Under the pieces are notes generated by a model. That model was not told where the DNA came from, made no database searches, and saw nothing but the letters and a program-made list of their open reading frames with translations. A stretch of DNA of 64,000 nt from Streptomyces xylophagus (lineage in GTDB: Bacteria; Actinomycetota; Actinomycetes; Streptomycetales; Streptomycetaceae), in NCBI RefSeq assembly GCF_000716435.1, contig NZ_JNWO01000023.1, forward strand, positions 103,017 to 167,016. The letters are read 5' to 3'. Shown in pieces: positions 10,145 through 19,342 of the stretch (its first letter is position 1; every line of letters starts with the position of its first letter). The translations under genes and the position numbers were made by a program.

Positions 10145-11719
10145 GTGATCGATATCAACGAGTCCGTGATGCAGGTCCTTCTGGCATTCGTCGTCGTCGG
10201 CCCGCTCCTCGGCGCCGTCGCCGCCCTGCTGCCCGCCCCGCCCGGGCTGAAGGGGAAGTCGCCCGAGCAGGCCGTACTAAGGCACGGCGTCACCGTGACC
10301 GGCGTGATCCTCATCGCCGCGATCGTCCTCGCGCTCGGCTTCGACCACGACCATCCGTCGAAGATGCAGGCCACGACCGACATCAGCTGGATCCCCGCAC
10401 TCGACGTGCGCATCCACCTCGGCATCGACGGCATCTCCCTCCCCCTCCTGGTCCTGACCGCGCTGCTGACCTTCCTCTGCGCGCTCTACTCCTACTTCAA
10501 GATGCCTACGGGCCCGTCCCCGAAGGCATTCGTCGCCCTGATCCTCGTCCTGGAGTCCGGCACCCTCGCCACCTTCGCCGTCCTCGACCTGATCCTCTTC
10601 TTCCTCGCCTTCGAGACCGTCCTCATCCCGATGTACTTCCTCATCGCCCGCTGGGGCGGCGCCCAACGGACCCGGGCCGCCTGGAAGTTCATCCTCTTCG
10701 CACTGCTCGGTTCCGTCGTCATGCTGCTCGGCCTGCTCCTGATCGGAATCAAGGCGGGCACATTCGACATGGTGGCACTCGCCACTGACAACGGCCGGTC
10801 GCTGACCACATCCGTGCAGGTCATCGCCGTTCTGGCGATCGGGATCGGGCTCGCGGTGAAGACGCCGATGTGGCCGCTGCACAGCTGGCTGCCCGACGCC
10901 CACACCGCCGCCCCGACCGTCGGCTCGGTCCTGCTGGCCGGCGTCCTGCTGAAGATGGGCACGTACGGGTTCGTCCGCATCCTGCTGCCGATCGCCCCCG
11001 ACGGCATGCACACCTTCGCGCCCTACCTTGCCGCCTTCGCCGTCGTCGGGATCATCTACGGCTCCCTGGCCTGCCTCGCCCTCGCCAGACAGGGCGCGAA
11101 GGGCGATCTCAAGCGCCTCATCGCCTACTCCTCCGTCGGCCACATGGGCTTCGTCCTGCTCGGCATCTCGACGATGACCCCGACCGGCGTGAACGGCGCG
11201 CTGTTCGCCAACATCGCCCACGGCCTCATCACCGGCCTCCTCTTCTTCCTCGTCGGCGCCCTCAAGGACCGCACGGGCACCACCGACCTGGACACCCTCG
11301 CCGAAGGGACCGGCGCAGCCCTCTACGGCAAGGCCCCGCGCCTCGGCGGCCTGCTCGCCTTCGCCGCCGTCGCCTCGCTCGGACTGCCCGGACTCGCCGG
11401 ATTCTGGGGCGAGATGCTGGCCCTGTTCGGCGCGTTCAAGCCCGCCGCCGACCTCAGCCGCCCCGCGTTCCTCACCTTCATGGCGATCGCGGCCTTCGGC
11501 ACCCTGCTGACCGCCGCGTACATGCTCGCCGTGGTCCGCCGCGTCTGCATGGGCGCCGTGGCGCAGGAGACGCCGAAGCTCGCCGACGTCCAGACGTACG
11601 AGTTCGCGGCCTGGACCCCGCTCGTCGCCCTCACCGTCGCCGCCGGCCTGTGGCCGAAGGCACTCCTCGGCCTGACCGACCCGGCCGTGCAGCAGCTCCT
11701 CGCAGGAGGCACCCGATGA
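10145..11719 (+). CDS. nuoM: NADH-quinone oxidoreductase subunit M
   Basis: Antiporter-like subunit of 524 residues, paralogous to NuoL and NuoN. Hallmarks are FFLAFETVLIPMYFLI with the conserved glutamate, KTPMWPLHSWLPDAHTAAPT, and LKRLIAYSSVGHMGFV. About 14 hydrophobic helices can be counted. The GTG at 10145 follows nuoL by 6 bases. It overlaps nuoN by 4 bases, so translation is likely coupled. Confidence 0.95.
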   Translation: MIDINESVMQVLLAFVVVGPLLGAVAALLPAPPGLKGKSPEQAVLRHGVTVTGVILIAAIVLALGFDHDHPSKMQATTDISWIPALDVRIHLGIDGISLPLLVLTALLTFLCALYSYFKMPTGPSPKAFVALILVLESGTLATFAVLDLILFFLAFETVLIPMYFLIARWGGAQRTRAAWKFILFALLGSVVMLLGLLLIGIKAGTFDMVALATDNGRSLTTSVQVIAVLAIGIGLAVKTPMWPLHSWLPDAHTAAPTVGSVLLAGVLLKMGTYGFVRILLPIAPDGMHTFAPYLAAFAVVGIIYGSLACLALARQGAKGDLKRLIAYSSVGHMGFVLLGISTMTPTGVNGALFANIAHGLITGLLFFLVGALKDRTGTTDLDTLAEGTGAALYGKAPRLGGLLAFAAVASLGLPGLAGFWGEMLALFGAFKPAADLSRPAFLTFMAIAAFGTLLTAAYMLAVVRRVCMGAVAQETPKLADVQTYEFAAWTPLVALTVAAGLWPKALLGLTDPAVQQLLAGGTR

Positions 11720-13239
11720 GCGCCCTGGCCCAGCCTCTCGCGGAGTCGATGGTCCAGTCCGTCGACTGGCTCGCGATCGCACCGCCCACGATCACGGCGG
11801 TCGTCGGCCTGGTGGTCCTCGTCGCCGACCTGTTCCTCCAGGAGGCCCGAAAAGCCCTCCTCGGCTGGGTGTCGGTCGCGGGCCTGGCCGCCTCAGCGCT
11901 CATGCTGCTGCCCCTCCTGGACGGCGACCGGGCCACCTTCTGCCTCACCGGCGACGCGACCGCCTGCAGCTATACGGCGGACCACTTCACCCTGGTCATC
12001 CAGTTCCTGGTCCTCGGCGGCGCCCTCGTGGCTGCCCTTCTGTCGATCACCACCCTGAAGGACGCCGACAAGGGACTCCCCGAAGGGGAGTACTGGTTCC
12101 TGCTGCTGTCCTCCGCCGCGGGCGCCGCCCTCCTGCCCGCCTCCCGCGACCTCGCGACCCTGATCGTCGCCCTGGAGGTCGCCTCCCTGCCCGCCTTCGC
12201 CCTCGTAGGCATCCGGCACGGCGACAAGAAGTCCGCCGAAGCGGCCCTCAAGTTCTTCCTGTCCTCGGTCACCGCGACCGCGGTCAGCCTGATGGGCGTC
12301 AGCTTCGTGTACGCCACCACGGGCACCCTGTACCTCACGCAGATCGCCGACCGCATCCAGCACGTGGACGGTCAGTTCCACACCCTCGCCCAGACCGGCG
12401 TCGTCCTCACCCTCATCGGCTTCGCCTTCAAGACGGCAGCCGTCCCCTTCCACTTCTGGGTACCGGACACCTACGTAGGAGCACCCCTCCCGATCGCCGC
12501 CTACTTGTCGGTCGTCGGCAAGGCGGTCGGCTTCTCCGGCCTGATCCTCGTCACCGTCGTCGCCTTCCCGTCGTACGCCGACGTATGGGGCCCGGCACTC
12601 GCCGCACTGGCCGCCCTCACCATGACGGTCGGCAACCTGGGCGCCCTGCGCCAACAGGCCACGCGCGCGTACAGCGCGGTACGACTGCTCGCCTGGTCCT
12701 CCGTCGGCCAGGCCGGCTACCTCCTCGTACCGATCGCCGCCGCCGCGTACTCCAAGGACGCCCAGAAGTCGATCGGCTCCACCGTCGCCTACGCCCTCAT
12801 GTACGCGGCCGTGAACCTCGGCGCCTTCGCGGTGGCCGCCCTGGTGGGCCGTAGCAGAGCCCTCAACCGCATCAGCGACTATCGCGGCCTGTACGCGTCG
12901 AACCCCCTGGCCGCTCTGCTCCTGGCCTTCTTCCTGCTGTGCCTCGCCGGGCTGCCGCCGGGTGTCATCGGGCTCTTCGCGAAGGTCACCGTGTTCTCGG
13001 CGGCCGTCGACGCGGGTCTGGGCTGGCTGGCTGTCGTCATGGCCGTCAACGTGGTGATCGCGCTCTTCTACTACCTCCAGTGGACGGCCCTGCTGTTCCG
13101 CGTCCCCGAGGGCGAACACGACAAGCACCGCGTCCCCGCCCCCCTCACCGCAGCGCTCGCCCTGACCGGCGCCCTCGGAATCGCCCTCTCCGGAGCACCC
13201 CAACTGGTCCTGCGCTTCGCCGACACCGGACTCTTCTGA
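11716..13239 (+). CDS. nuoN: NADH-quinone oxidoreductase subunit N
   Basis: Third antiporter-like subunit, 507 residues with about 14 membrane helices, lying closest to NuoK in the assembled arm. The conserved proton path is seen in TLIVALEVASLPAFALVG and the region KTAAVPFHFWVPDTYVGAP, and the helix LLAWSSVGQAGYLLVP. The ATG at 11716 overlaps the nuoM stop and has AGGAGG at 11703-11708. It is the last gene of the operon; no clear terminator follows it before htpX 190 bases downstream. Confidence 0.95.
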   Translation: MSALAQPLAESMVQSVDWLAIAPPTITAVVGLVVLVADLFLQEARKALLGWVSVAGLAASALMLLPLLDGDRATFCLTGDATACSYTADHFTLVIQFLVLGGALVAALLSITTLKDADKGLPEGEYWFLLLSSAAGAALLPASRDLATLIVALEVASLPAFALVGIRHGDKKSAEAALKFFLSSVTATAVSLMGVSFVYATTGTLYLTQIADRIQHVDGQFHTLAQTGVVLTLIGFAFKTAAVPFHFWVPDTYVGAPLPIAAYLSVVGKAVGFSGLILVTVVAFPSYADVWGPALAALAALTMTVGNLGALRQQATRAYSAVRLLAWSSVGQAGYLLVPIAAAAYSKDAQKSIGSTVAYALMYAAVNLGAFAVAALVGRSRALNRISDYRGLYASNPLAALLLAFFLLCLAGLPPGVIGLFAKVTVFSAAVDAGLGWLAVVMAVNVVIALFYYLQWTALLFRVPEGEHDKHRVPAPLTAALALTGALGIALSGAPQLVLRFADTGLF

Positions 13240-13343
13240 GCCACCGGCACATACCGCTGTCCTCACCCGGACGGCCCACCCCCGGCGCCGTACGCACAAG
13301 GGAACTAGAGCCCCCCGCCTGGCGTTGACCAGTACGGGAGGGT

Positions 13344-13373
13344 CCACTGGACGTGGCACCACGACACCAGTGG
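13344..13373. promoter_or_regulatory. Nested inverted repeats upstream of htpX
   Basis: An outer repeat CCACTGG (13344-13350) / CCAGTGG (13367-13373) encloses an inner palindrome CGTGGCACCACG. The pair lies 56 bases before the htpX start and just after a TTGACC that could be a -35. It is a candidate operator; the regulator is unknown. Confidence 0.4.
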
Positions 13374-13428
13374 CATCAGAGATCAGCAAGCAAAGGGTTC
13401 CCCTGCTGCACGATTTGGAGGGCGTACC

Positions 13429-14292
13429 GTGCACCGCCGGCACAACGGGCTCAGGACCGCAGTTCTCCTCGGGGGACTGTCCGCACTCATCATCGTCATC
13501 GGCAGCTTCTTCGGCCGCACGGGCCTCGTCGTAGCCGTCGTGATCGCGTTGGGCACGAACGCGTACGCGTACTGGAACAGCGACAAACTGGCGCTACGCG
13601 CGATGCGCGCCCGCCCGGTGAGCGAGTTCGAGGCCCCGGCCCTGTACCGGATGGTCCGCGACCTCTCCACCCAGGCCCGCCAGCCCATGCCGCGCCTGTA
13701 CATCTCGCCCACGGAGGCCCCCAACGCGTTCGCGACGGGCCGCAACCCGCGCAACGCCGCCGTGTGCTGCACGGAAGGCATCCTGCGCATCCTGGACGAG
13801 CGCGAGTTGCGCGGAGTCATCGGCCACGAACTCAGCCACGTCTACAACCGCGACATCCTGATCTCGTCGGTCGCCGGCGCCCTCGCCTCGGTGATCATGT
13901 TCCTGGTCAACTTCGCCTGGCTGATCCCGATCGGCCGCTCGAACGACGACGACGGCCCCGGCATCCTGGGCATGCTGATGATCATGATCCTGGGGCCCCT
14001 CGCGGCCAGCCTCATCCAGTTGGCCATCAGCCGCTCCAGGGAGTACGAGGCCGACGCGTCCGGTGCCCAGCTCACCGGAGACCCCCTCGCCCTCGCGAGC
14101 GCGCTGCGCAAGCTCGACGCCGGCACCAAGCAGCTTCCGCTGCCCCCGGAGCCCCGCATCGAGACCGCGAGCCACATGATGATCGCGAACCCCTTCCGCC
14201 CGGGCCAGGGACTCTCCAAGATGTTCTCGACACACCCGCCGATGGCGGAGCGCATCGCCCGGCTCGAGAAGATGGCAGGTCGCCCTCAGTGA
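13429..14292 (+). CDS. htpX: Zinc metalloprotease HtpX (M48B)
   Basis: Membrane-bound heat-shock-type zinc protease that degrades damaged or misfolded membrane proteins. Two N-terminal helices (residues 10-45) precede the catalytic HELSH at 133-137, and the third zinc ligand is Glu205 in SREYEAD. A second pair of helices lies between the two motifs, as in the family. Length is 287 residues, normal for HtpX. The GTG at 13429 is preceded by GGAGGG at 13417-13422. It overlaps the next gene, a YccF protein, by 4 bases, so the two are co-translated. The upstream nested palindrome may be its control site. Confidence 0.95.
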   Translation: MHRRHNGLRTAVLLGGLSALIIVIGSFFGRTGLVVAVVIALGTNAYAYWNSDKLALRAMRARPVSEFEAPALYRMVRDLSTQARQPMPRLYISPTEAPNAFATGRNPRNAAVCCTEGILRILDERELRGVIGHELSHVYNRDILISSVAGALASVIMFLVNFAWLIPIGRSNDDDGPGILGMLMIMILGPLAASLIQLAISRSREYEADASGAQLTGDPLALASALRKLDAGTKQLPLPPEPRIETASHMMIANPFRPGQGLSKMFSTHPPMAERIARLEKMAGRPQ

Positions 14293-14681
14293 AAACCATC
14301 CTGAACGTCATTTGGCTCGTCCTGAGCGGCTTCTGGCTGTTCCTCGGGTACCTCTTCGCGGGCGCGCTGCTGTGCATCACCATCATCGGCATCCCGTTCG
14401 GCATCGCCGCGTTCCGTATCGGTGTCTACGCCCTGTGGCCCTTCGGGTACACGACGGTCGAGCGCCGTGACGCGGGCGCGCCCTCCTGCGTCGGCAACGT
14501 CCTGTGGCTGATCCTCGCGGGCTGGTGGCTGGCCCTCGCGCACATCGTCACCGGCATCGCCATGTGCATCACGATCATCGGCATCCCGTTCGGCATCGCC
14601 AACTTCAAGCTGATCCCGGTCTCGCTGTTCCCCCTGGGCCGCGAAATCGTGCCCACGGACCAGCCGTTCGCCACCCGCTGA
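14289..14681 (+). CDS. YccF domain-containing inner membrane protein
   Basis: A 130-residue membrane protein built from an internal duplication: the stretch [12 protein letters not shown] occurs twice, around residues 29-40 and 96-107, each following a WL-L-G-WL-L helix. This is the YccF (DUF307) pattern; the molecular role of the family is not established. The GTG start overlaps the htpX stop by 4 bases, so the pair forms a small operon and YccF may take part in membrane-stress handling together with HtpX (inference). Confidence 0.9.
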   Translation: MKTILNVIWLVLSGFWLFLGYLFAGALLCITIIGIPFGIAAFRIGVYALWPFGYTTVERRDAGAPSCVGNVLWLILAGWWLALAHIVTGIAMCITIIGIPFGIANFKLIPVSLFPLGREIVPTDQPFATR

Positions 14682-14690
14682 CGGCGGGCA

Positions 14691-15851
14691 GTGGTGGGGG
14701 CGCCGAAGTACGTCCTGCTGTCGTACGACGAAGGGGCCGAGTCCACCGGCGAGCACGGCTACGAGCAGACCTGGGCCCTGTGCGAGGACGCCGATGACCT
14801 CTTCGCCGACCCGCCCCCACCCGTGCGGGAGACGTACGAACTGCTCGGCTGCGCACCCGAGGGCGAACTCCGCACGGCCCTCGCACGCGCGCGTGCCGAC
14901 GGTTCGGCGCCGCTGGGCCGCCTCACCCTGGAGCCGCTCGGCAAGGCCGGCGGGGGAGAGGGCGAGTGGTGGCTGGAGGAGGTACGCGTCGTCGCCGACC
15001 GCCCTTGCGCGCGTGACCTGTCGTTGAGGGACGTCACCGTCGAGGGCGTACCGTCGGACGACAACCTCTACGACTACCCGCAGTGCCCGCCACTCTCCCC
15101 GGGCTACCGGTTGCTGGGCCCGGACGGCGAACCATGGGGCGGCTGCCGGGACTTGGCCCACGTCCAGGAGGACCGCCCCGATCCGCTGGAGCCTCCCCTG
15201 CGCCTGTTGGGCTGCTCCCCGCGCGGTGCGCTACGTGCGGCGCTGGACGGCGGGGAAGAGGATCTCGGCCACGCCAAGGTGGTCCGTATCGATTCGTCCG
15301 GTCGGCCCGTGCAGCCCGCCGTCGAGGGCGAGTTACGGGCCTGGATCCCGTCCGCGCGCGGCCCGGGCCTGGTCGACCTCACCCTCGACCCATGGTCGGA
15401 ACGACCGCCTCTCGCGGCCCGCCAGGTATGGGACCTGTGGGGTGAGGGCCGCCCCGCCGAGCCCGGCCGCTGGGCATGTTGCGCCGCCGACGGCCGACGG
15501 TTCTGGTTGGACACGGCCCTGGAGAACCACGCCCACACCACCCCGGACCGGCCGCCGGCCACCACCTACCACCTCGACGGCAGACACATCACCGACCCGC
15601 CCGGCTTCTTCTGCGCCCTCGGCGAGGCGGTCAACGGCCCCGCCGGATACTTCGGTTGGGGCCTGGATGCCCTGAACGACTGCCTGCGCGGCCGCTGGGG
15701 AGCCACCGCGCCCTTCACTCTCGTCTGGCACGACGCCGCCGTCGCCCGCACCAGCCTCGGCGTCACCCCGCACACCGGCCGGCGCCCACCGACGTTCGAG
15801 GAACTGCTCGCCTTCCTCGCCGAAAGGCATGTCGACGTCCGCCTGGCCTGA
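14691..15851 (+). CDS. Barstar-family (barnase inhibitor-like) domain protein
   Basis: The last 100 residues resemble barstar: TYHLDGRHITDPPGFFCAL, then GYFGWGLDALNDCLRG and FTLVWHDAAVA, which are the typical positions of the inhibitor fold. In the family this fold binds and blocks an RNase. The first 280 residues hold two roughly repeated blocks, each with a YELLGCAPEGELR / LRLLGCSPRGALR motif, not assigned to a known domain. The start is a GTG (two in tandem at 14691) 9 bases after the YccF stop; no strong ribosome site is visible. No RNase toxin gene is adjacent. The next gene is a SUKH protein, another immunity-type family. Confidence 0.75.
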   Translation: MVGAPKYVLLSYDEGAESTGEHGYEQTWALCEDADDLFADPPPPVRETYELLGCAPEGELRTALARARADGSAPLGRLTLEPLGKAGGGEGEWWLEEVRVVADRPCARDLSLRDVTVEGVPSDDNLYDYPQCPPLSPGYRLLGPDGEPWGGCRDLAHVQEDRPDPLEPPLRLLGCSPRGALRAALDGGEEDLGHAKVVRIDSSGRPVQPAVEGELRAWIPSARGPGLVDLTLDPWSERPPLAARQVWDLWGEGRPAEPGRWACCAADGRRFWLDTALENHAHTTPDRPPATTYHLDGRHITDPPGFFCALGEAVNGPAGYFGWGLDALNDCLRGRWGATAPFTLVWHDAAVARTSLGVTPHTGRRPPTFEELLAFLAERHVDVRLA

Positions 15852-15970
15852 CTGCTCGTCACCGCACCCCGCCCGCCACCCCACCAGGCCTACTGCCTGC
15901 AGTTTTTCCACAACCGCCGGGTTGTCCACAGGCCGGCCCGATTGTCAGTGGCGCGCGGCACCATGAAGCC

Positions 15971-16537
15971 ATGACCGAGAACGAGCAGCGACTGCTGGCA
16001 CGAGTGGCGACCGAAGCCCGCAACACCCGCCCATGGGGCTGGACTTCACTCCCCGCCCCCGTGGACGAGTCCACAGTGACCCGAGCCGAGGCCGCCCTCG
16101 GCTTCAGCCTGCCTCCGCTGCTCGCAGCGCTCTACTCACGCATCGGGGACGGCGGATTCGGCCCTGAGTACGGCCTGTTGCCCCTGCTCGACAACCCACC
16201 CGCCGGCGAGCCCGCCGCCGTTACGCAGTATCTCGCCAACCGCGCGAGCGGACGCGAGGACCCCGACTGGCCCTGGCCCGAGGGCGTCCTGCCGATATCC
16301 CACTGGGGCTGCGCGATGTACGCGTGCGTGGACTGTCGAACCCCGCAGGCCACGGTGCTGCTCTACGAGCCGAACGCCGACGAGGCGGACAACGCCTGGT
16401 ACGTGGACGCGCCCAGCCTCGCCGAGTGGCTCCAGGGCTGGCTCGGCGGCACAGGTTGGTACGCGGACTGTGAAGGCGGCGCCGAGCCGAAGCCGTGGAC
16501 CGACTTCCGTATACGCACGACGGCACAGGCGTCCTGA
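15971..16537 (+). CDS. SMI1/KNR4 (SUKH) family protein
   Basis: The 188-residue protein shows the SUKH start: TRAEAALGFSLPPLLAALYSRIGDGGFGPEYGLLPL is the classic helix-strand region, followed by WGCAMYACVDC and the terminal LAEWLQGWLGG. SUKH proteins commonly act as immunity proteins against polymorphic toxins, or as adaptor proteins. The ATG at 15971 starts the conserved region. It sits 119 bases after the barstar-like gene on the same strand, so two immunity-type genes are neighbours without a visible toxin. Confidence 0.85.
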   Translation: MTENEQRLLARVATEARNTRPWGWTSLPAPVDESTVTRAEAALGFSLPPLLAALYSRIGDGGFGPEYGLLPLLDNPPAGEPAAVTQYLANRASGREDPDWPWPEGVLPISHWGCAMYACVDCRTPQATVLLYEPNADEADNAWYVDAPSLAEWLQGWLGGTGWYADCEGGAEPKPWTDFRIRTTAQAS

Positions 16538-16739
16538 GCGCTCCCCGGCGCGAACGGCCTCCCCGGCGCCGGCTCGCGGATGCCTGCAACCACCACACGC
16601 ATCCGCGGCGTCCTGTTCATCGACACGGCGGAACATGCAGCGACAGGCCGTGCGCAAGGACCTACGAACACAGCCTGTCCGGGCGGAATTCACAGCTCCG
16701 GTTCAGTGCAAGCACAGCGTGAAAGGGCAGGTTCGCGGC

Positions 16740-17006
16740 ATGGGCATCATCAGCTGGATCATCCTGGGACTGTTGGCCGGAGCCATCGCCAAATTCCTGC
16801 TGCCGGGCCGCGACCCGGGCGGCTTCATCGGTACGACCATCATCGGCATCGCGGGGGCGTTCATCGGCGGCTGGATATCGGCCCGTTGGCTGGACCACCC
16901 CGTCGCCAAGAACTTCTACGACGGCGCCACCTGGGCCTCCGCGATAGGCGGCGCGCTCGTTCTCCTGATCGTCATCCGCATCCTGTTCGGCAACTCGCGC
17001 AACTAG
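16740..17006 (+). CDS. GlsB/YeaQ/YmgE-family membrane protein
   Basis: An 88-residue protein with three hydrophobic helices and the family start GIISWIILGLLAGAIAKFLLPG followed by GGFIGTTIIGIAGAFIGG. This family is linked to stress responses in several bacteria, but its activity is unknown. The ATG at 16740 begins the conserved region; the ribosome site is weak (AGG only). It is followed by a strong hairpin shared with the convergent yajQ. The 202 bases before the gene show nothing else recognisable. Confidence 0.9.
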   Translation: MGIISWIILGLLAGAIAKFLLPGRDPGGFIGTTIIGIAGAFIGGWISARWLDHPVAKNFYDGATWASAIGGALVLLIVIRILFGNSRN

Positions 17007-17066
17007 CCAGGACCTCTCGGGCCGGACAGGTCCTGGCGCGCCCCCGTGCCGCAGCCAGCAGGCGAG

Positions 17067-17096
17067 AAGGGTGGGCACCGACGGGTGCCCACCCTT
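17067..17096. terminator. Bidirectional hairpin terminator
   Basis: A 13-bp perfect stem (17067-17079 with 17084-17096) and a 4-base loop lie between the convergent YeaQ-family gene and yajQ. There is no T-tract, as is usual in Streptomyces. Confidence 0.85.
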
Positions 17097-17134
17097 CCTC
17101 GTATCCGCGCGCGGCGGACGCGCGGAGCGCCGTT

Positions 17135-17623
17135 CTACCGGTAGTTCACGAACTGCAGGGCGAAGTCGAAGTCCTTGCCCTTGAGCAGGGCCTGCACGGC
17201 CTGCAGGTCGTCGCGGCTCTTCGAGCTGACCCGCAGCTCGTCGCCCTGCACCTGGGCCTTCACGCCCTTGGGACCCTCGTCACGAATGATCTTCGCCACC
17301 TTCTTCGCGTTGTCCTGGGAGATGCCCTCCTCGATCGACGCGAAGATCTTGTACTCCTTGCCGGAGAGCTGAGGCTCACCGGCGTCCAGCGCCTTCAGCG
17401 AGATGCCGCGCTTGATCAGCTTGGACTGGAAGACGTCGAGGATCGCCTTGACCCGCTCCTCGGAGTTCGCCTCCATGAGGATCTTCTCGGCGGACCACGA
17501 GATCGAGGCACCCACGCCCTTGAAGTCGTAGCGCTGCGAGATCTCCTTGGCGGCCTGGTTGAGGGCGTTGTCGACCTCCTGCCGCTCGACCTTCGAGACG
17601 ATGTCGAAACTGGAGTCGGCCAT
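17135..17623 (-). CDS. YajQ-family nucleotide-binding protein
   Basis: The 162-residue protein matches the YajQ family from end to end: it begins [20 protein letters not shown], has [12 protein letters not shown] and finishes with [12 protein letters not shown]. Family members bind nucleotides, and some bind cyclic di-GMP and act as effector co-regulators; which applies here is unknown. AAGGAG lies upstream of the ATG. It is a single-gene unit with a terminator at 17067-17096. Confidence 0.95.
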   Translation of the reverse strand: MADSSFDIVSKVERQEVDNALNQAAKEISQRYDFKGVGASISWSAEKILMEANSEERVKAILDVFQSKLIKRGISLKALDAGEPQLSGKEYKIFASIEEGISQDNAKKVAKIIRDEGPKGVKAQVQGDELRVSSKSRDDLQAVQALLKGKDFDFALQFVNYR

Positions 17624-17857
17624 GTCCTGTGGCTCCTTGTATCCGGGTGCGTATCGATGCGTGTCACTGCGTATCGGCGTGCGTGGGGACAGCCGCCGAG
17701 CCCGGTGTAGGCCCCGGGCCGCATCCGCATAAGCCTAGCCACCCCCTCCCCTCCGAGCGCCGATCTATCGGGTGGCGAAGCACCCCTGTGCATCGGGTAT
17801 CGTTTACGTCGTTGCCACGGAGCGCCGCCGAAAAGCGGTTCGAGAGGCAGCGTCCCC

Positions 17858-17939
<82 letters not shown>

Positions 17940-17945
17940 CGTGAT

Positions 17946-17991
17946 CGAAAGGGTCTGCGATCAGCAGTAATGCTGATCGCAGACCCTTTCG
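17946..17991. terminator. Very strong hairpin after tRNA-Tyr
   Basis: A perfect 21-bp stem (17946-17966 with 17971-17991) with a GTAA loop begins 6 bases after the tRNA. It probably terminates tRNA transcription. It is unusually long and perfect for this genome. Confidence 0.9.
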
Positions 17992-18099
17992 CCGTTTCCG
18001 GGCACTCCCGAGGCATCCCACGGCCCATCCCAAGGCCCCCGCCCGCCCTGCCGCCAACCTTGACGTGCCCGTGCCACAGCCCTACTGTCGCGACATCGC

Positions 18100-18144
18100 G
18101 TTCATGTTGAAACACAAAGTTCATCTACGTGAACACATGTGAAC
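18100..18144 (+). promoter_or_regulatory. Four half-site cluster upstream of the PL7 lyase
   Basis: Two GTTCAT half-sites (18100-18105, 18119-18124) and two GTGAAC half-sites in opposite orientation (18129-18134, 18139-18144) lie within 45 bases and about 50 bases before the coding start. They form inverted pairs and could bind a carbohydrate-responsive repressor. The regulator is not identified. Confidence 0.4.
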
Positions 18145-18190
18145 GCTCATCGCCAACCGAGTCCAACGAGCAGACAGGAAGGCACCCCCC

Positions 18191-19012
18191 ATGCGCATGC
18201 GTACGCTGCTCACCTCCCTGGCCACCGTCACCGCCGTCACCGGTGGGCTGGCCCTCGCCGCTCCGGCCGCGTCGGGCAGTACCAACGGCAGCAACACCAC
18301 CCACGTCGTCGCCTCGCCCCTGGCGGATCCGACCGTCGCGCCCGGCGGGAACTTCGACCTGGGCGTGTGGCAGCTCCAGGAGCCGGTGGGTTCCCCCGGC
18401 TCGCCCACGACGATCTCGTCGGCCCGGCTCCAGGGGGCCAACGGGTTCCAGGACTCGTACTTCTACACGGACACCCGCGACGGCGCGATGACCTTCTGGG
18501 CGCCGGAGAAGGGCGTCACCACCCCGAACTCGAACTACGCCCGCTCCGAACTGCGGGAGATGAACCGCAGCGGTAGCGCCGCCGACTGGTCGCTCAGCGG
18601 AACGCACACGATGAAGGCGACGCTACGGGTCGTGTCCGTCACCTCGAACGTCTGCGTCGGCCAGATCCACCTCGGCACCGGAGGCACGTCCACCAAGCCG
18701 CTGCTGGAGCTGTACTACCGGTCGAGCGGCGACATCGTCCTCGGCACGGAGAACTCGCCCTCCGGAGGCCAGACCCTGCACACCGTCGGCAACGTGGCGG
18801 TCGGCAAGACGTGGAGCTACACCATCGGCGTCTCGGGCGGAAACACCATCAATCTGACGGTCAACGGGAGCACCACGCACTACGCCATACCGTCGTCGTT
18901 CAACGCCTACAAGCAGTACTTCAAGGCCGGTTCGTACAACCAGTCGTCCTCCGACAGCACCACCAAGGGCGCCCGGGTCGCCTTCTACGGGCTCACCGTC
19001 TCCCACAGCTGA
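18191..19012 (+). CDS. Secreted polysaccharide lyase family 7 (alginate lyase)
   Basis: Exported enzyme that cuts alginate by beta-elimination. A signal peptide is clear: a basic start MRMRT, a hydrophobic core and an AxA site near residues 24-28. The mature part shows the three PL7 motifs in order: RSELRE (118-123), QIH (158-160) with the catalytic His, and YFKAGSYNQ (243-251) with the catalytic Tyr. In the family, QIH rather than QVH usually goes with activity on guluronate-rich or mixed blocks, so the substrate preference is inferred. The ATG at 18191 is set by the signal peptide, with GGAAGG upstream. It appears to be a single-gene unit with a candidate operator at 18100-18144. Its neighbours give no other alginate genes. 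Confidence 0.95.
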   Translation: MRMRTLLTSLATVTAVTGGLALAAPAASGSTNGSNTTHVVASPLADPTVAPGGNFDLGVWQLQEPVGSPGSPTTISSARLQGANGFQDSYFYTDTRDGAMTFWAPEKGVTTPNSNYARSELREMNRSGSAADWSLSGTHTMKATLRVVSVTSNVCVGQIHLGTGGTSTKPLLELYYRSSGDIVLGTENSPSGGQTLHTVGNVAVGKTWSYTIGVSGGNTINLTVNGSTTHYAIPSSFNAYKQYFKAGSYNQSSSDSTTKGARVAFYGLTVSHS

Positions 19013-19059
19013 GCGAGCCTCGACAGCCGACGCGGCCTGCGGCGGGGCAGACTGATCCC

Positions 19060-19272
19060 ATGTCGTCACGCCGCAGAAACTGCCCCGAGTGCCGTCGCGA
19101 AATCGCCGTCGTGGCCGGACGGTTCGCGCGACACGACCCGCCCGGCGCGCGGGAGAGCGGGGAACTCGTGTCGTGCCCCGGGTCCCGTCGCCAGGCGGAA
19201 CTCGGGGCGGCGCAGCCCGCGTTGGACGGATACGCGGTGCCGGAGTTCCCCGGCCAGATGCCCCTGTTCTAG
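19060..19272 (+). CDS. Small protein with N-terminal CPEC motif
   Basis: A 70-residue frame starts with an ATG at 19060, 48 bases after the lyase gene. It has a CPEC pair near the N terminus and one further Cys (SCPG) 30 residues later, so it could be half of a zinc ribbon, but a full four-Cys site is not present. Codon use is strongly GC3-rich. I do not recognise a family. It is convergent with the NAD(P)-binding gene at 19343. Confidence 0.5.
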   Translation: MSSRRRNCPECRREIAVVAGRFARHDPPGARESGELVSCPGSRRQAELGAAQPALDGYAVPEFPGQMPLF

Positions 19273-19342
19273 GCGGTGGCAGCAGGCAGTGGCAGTAGGA
19301 CGTTCCAGGCAGTGGCAGTAGGTCAACGCCCGGCGCGGAACC

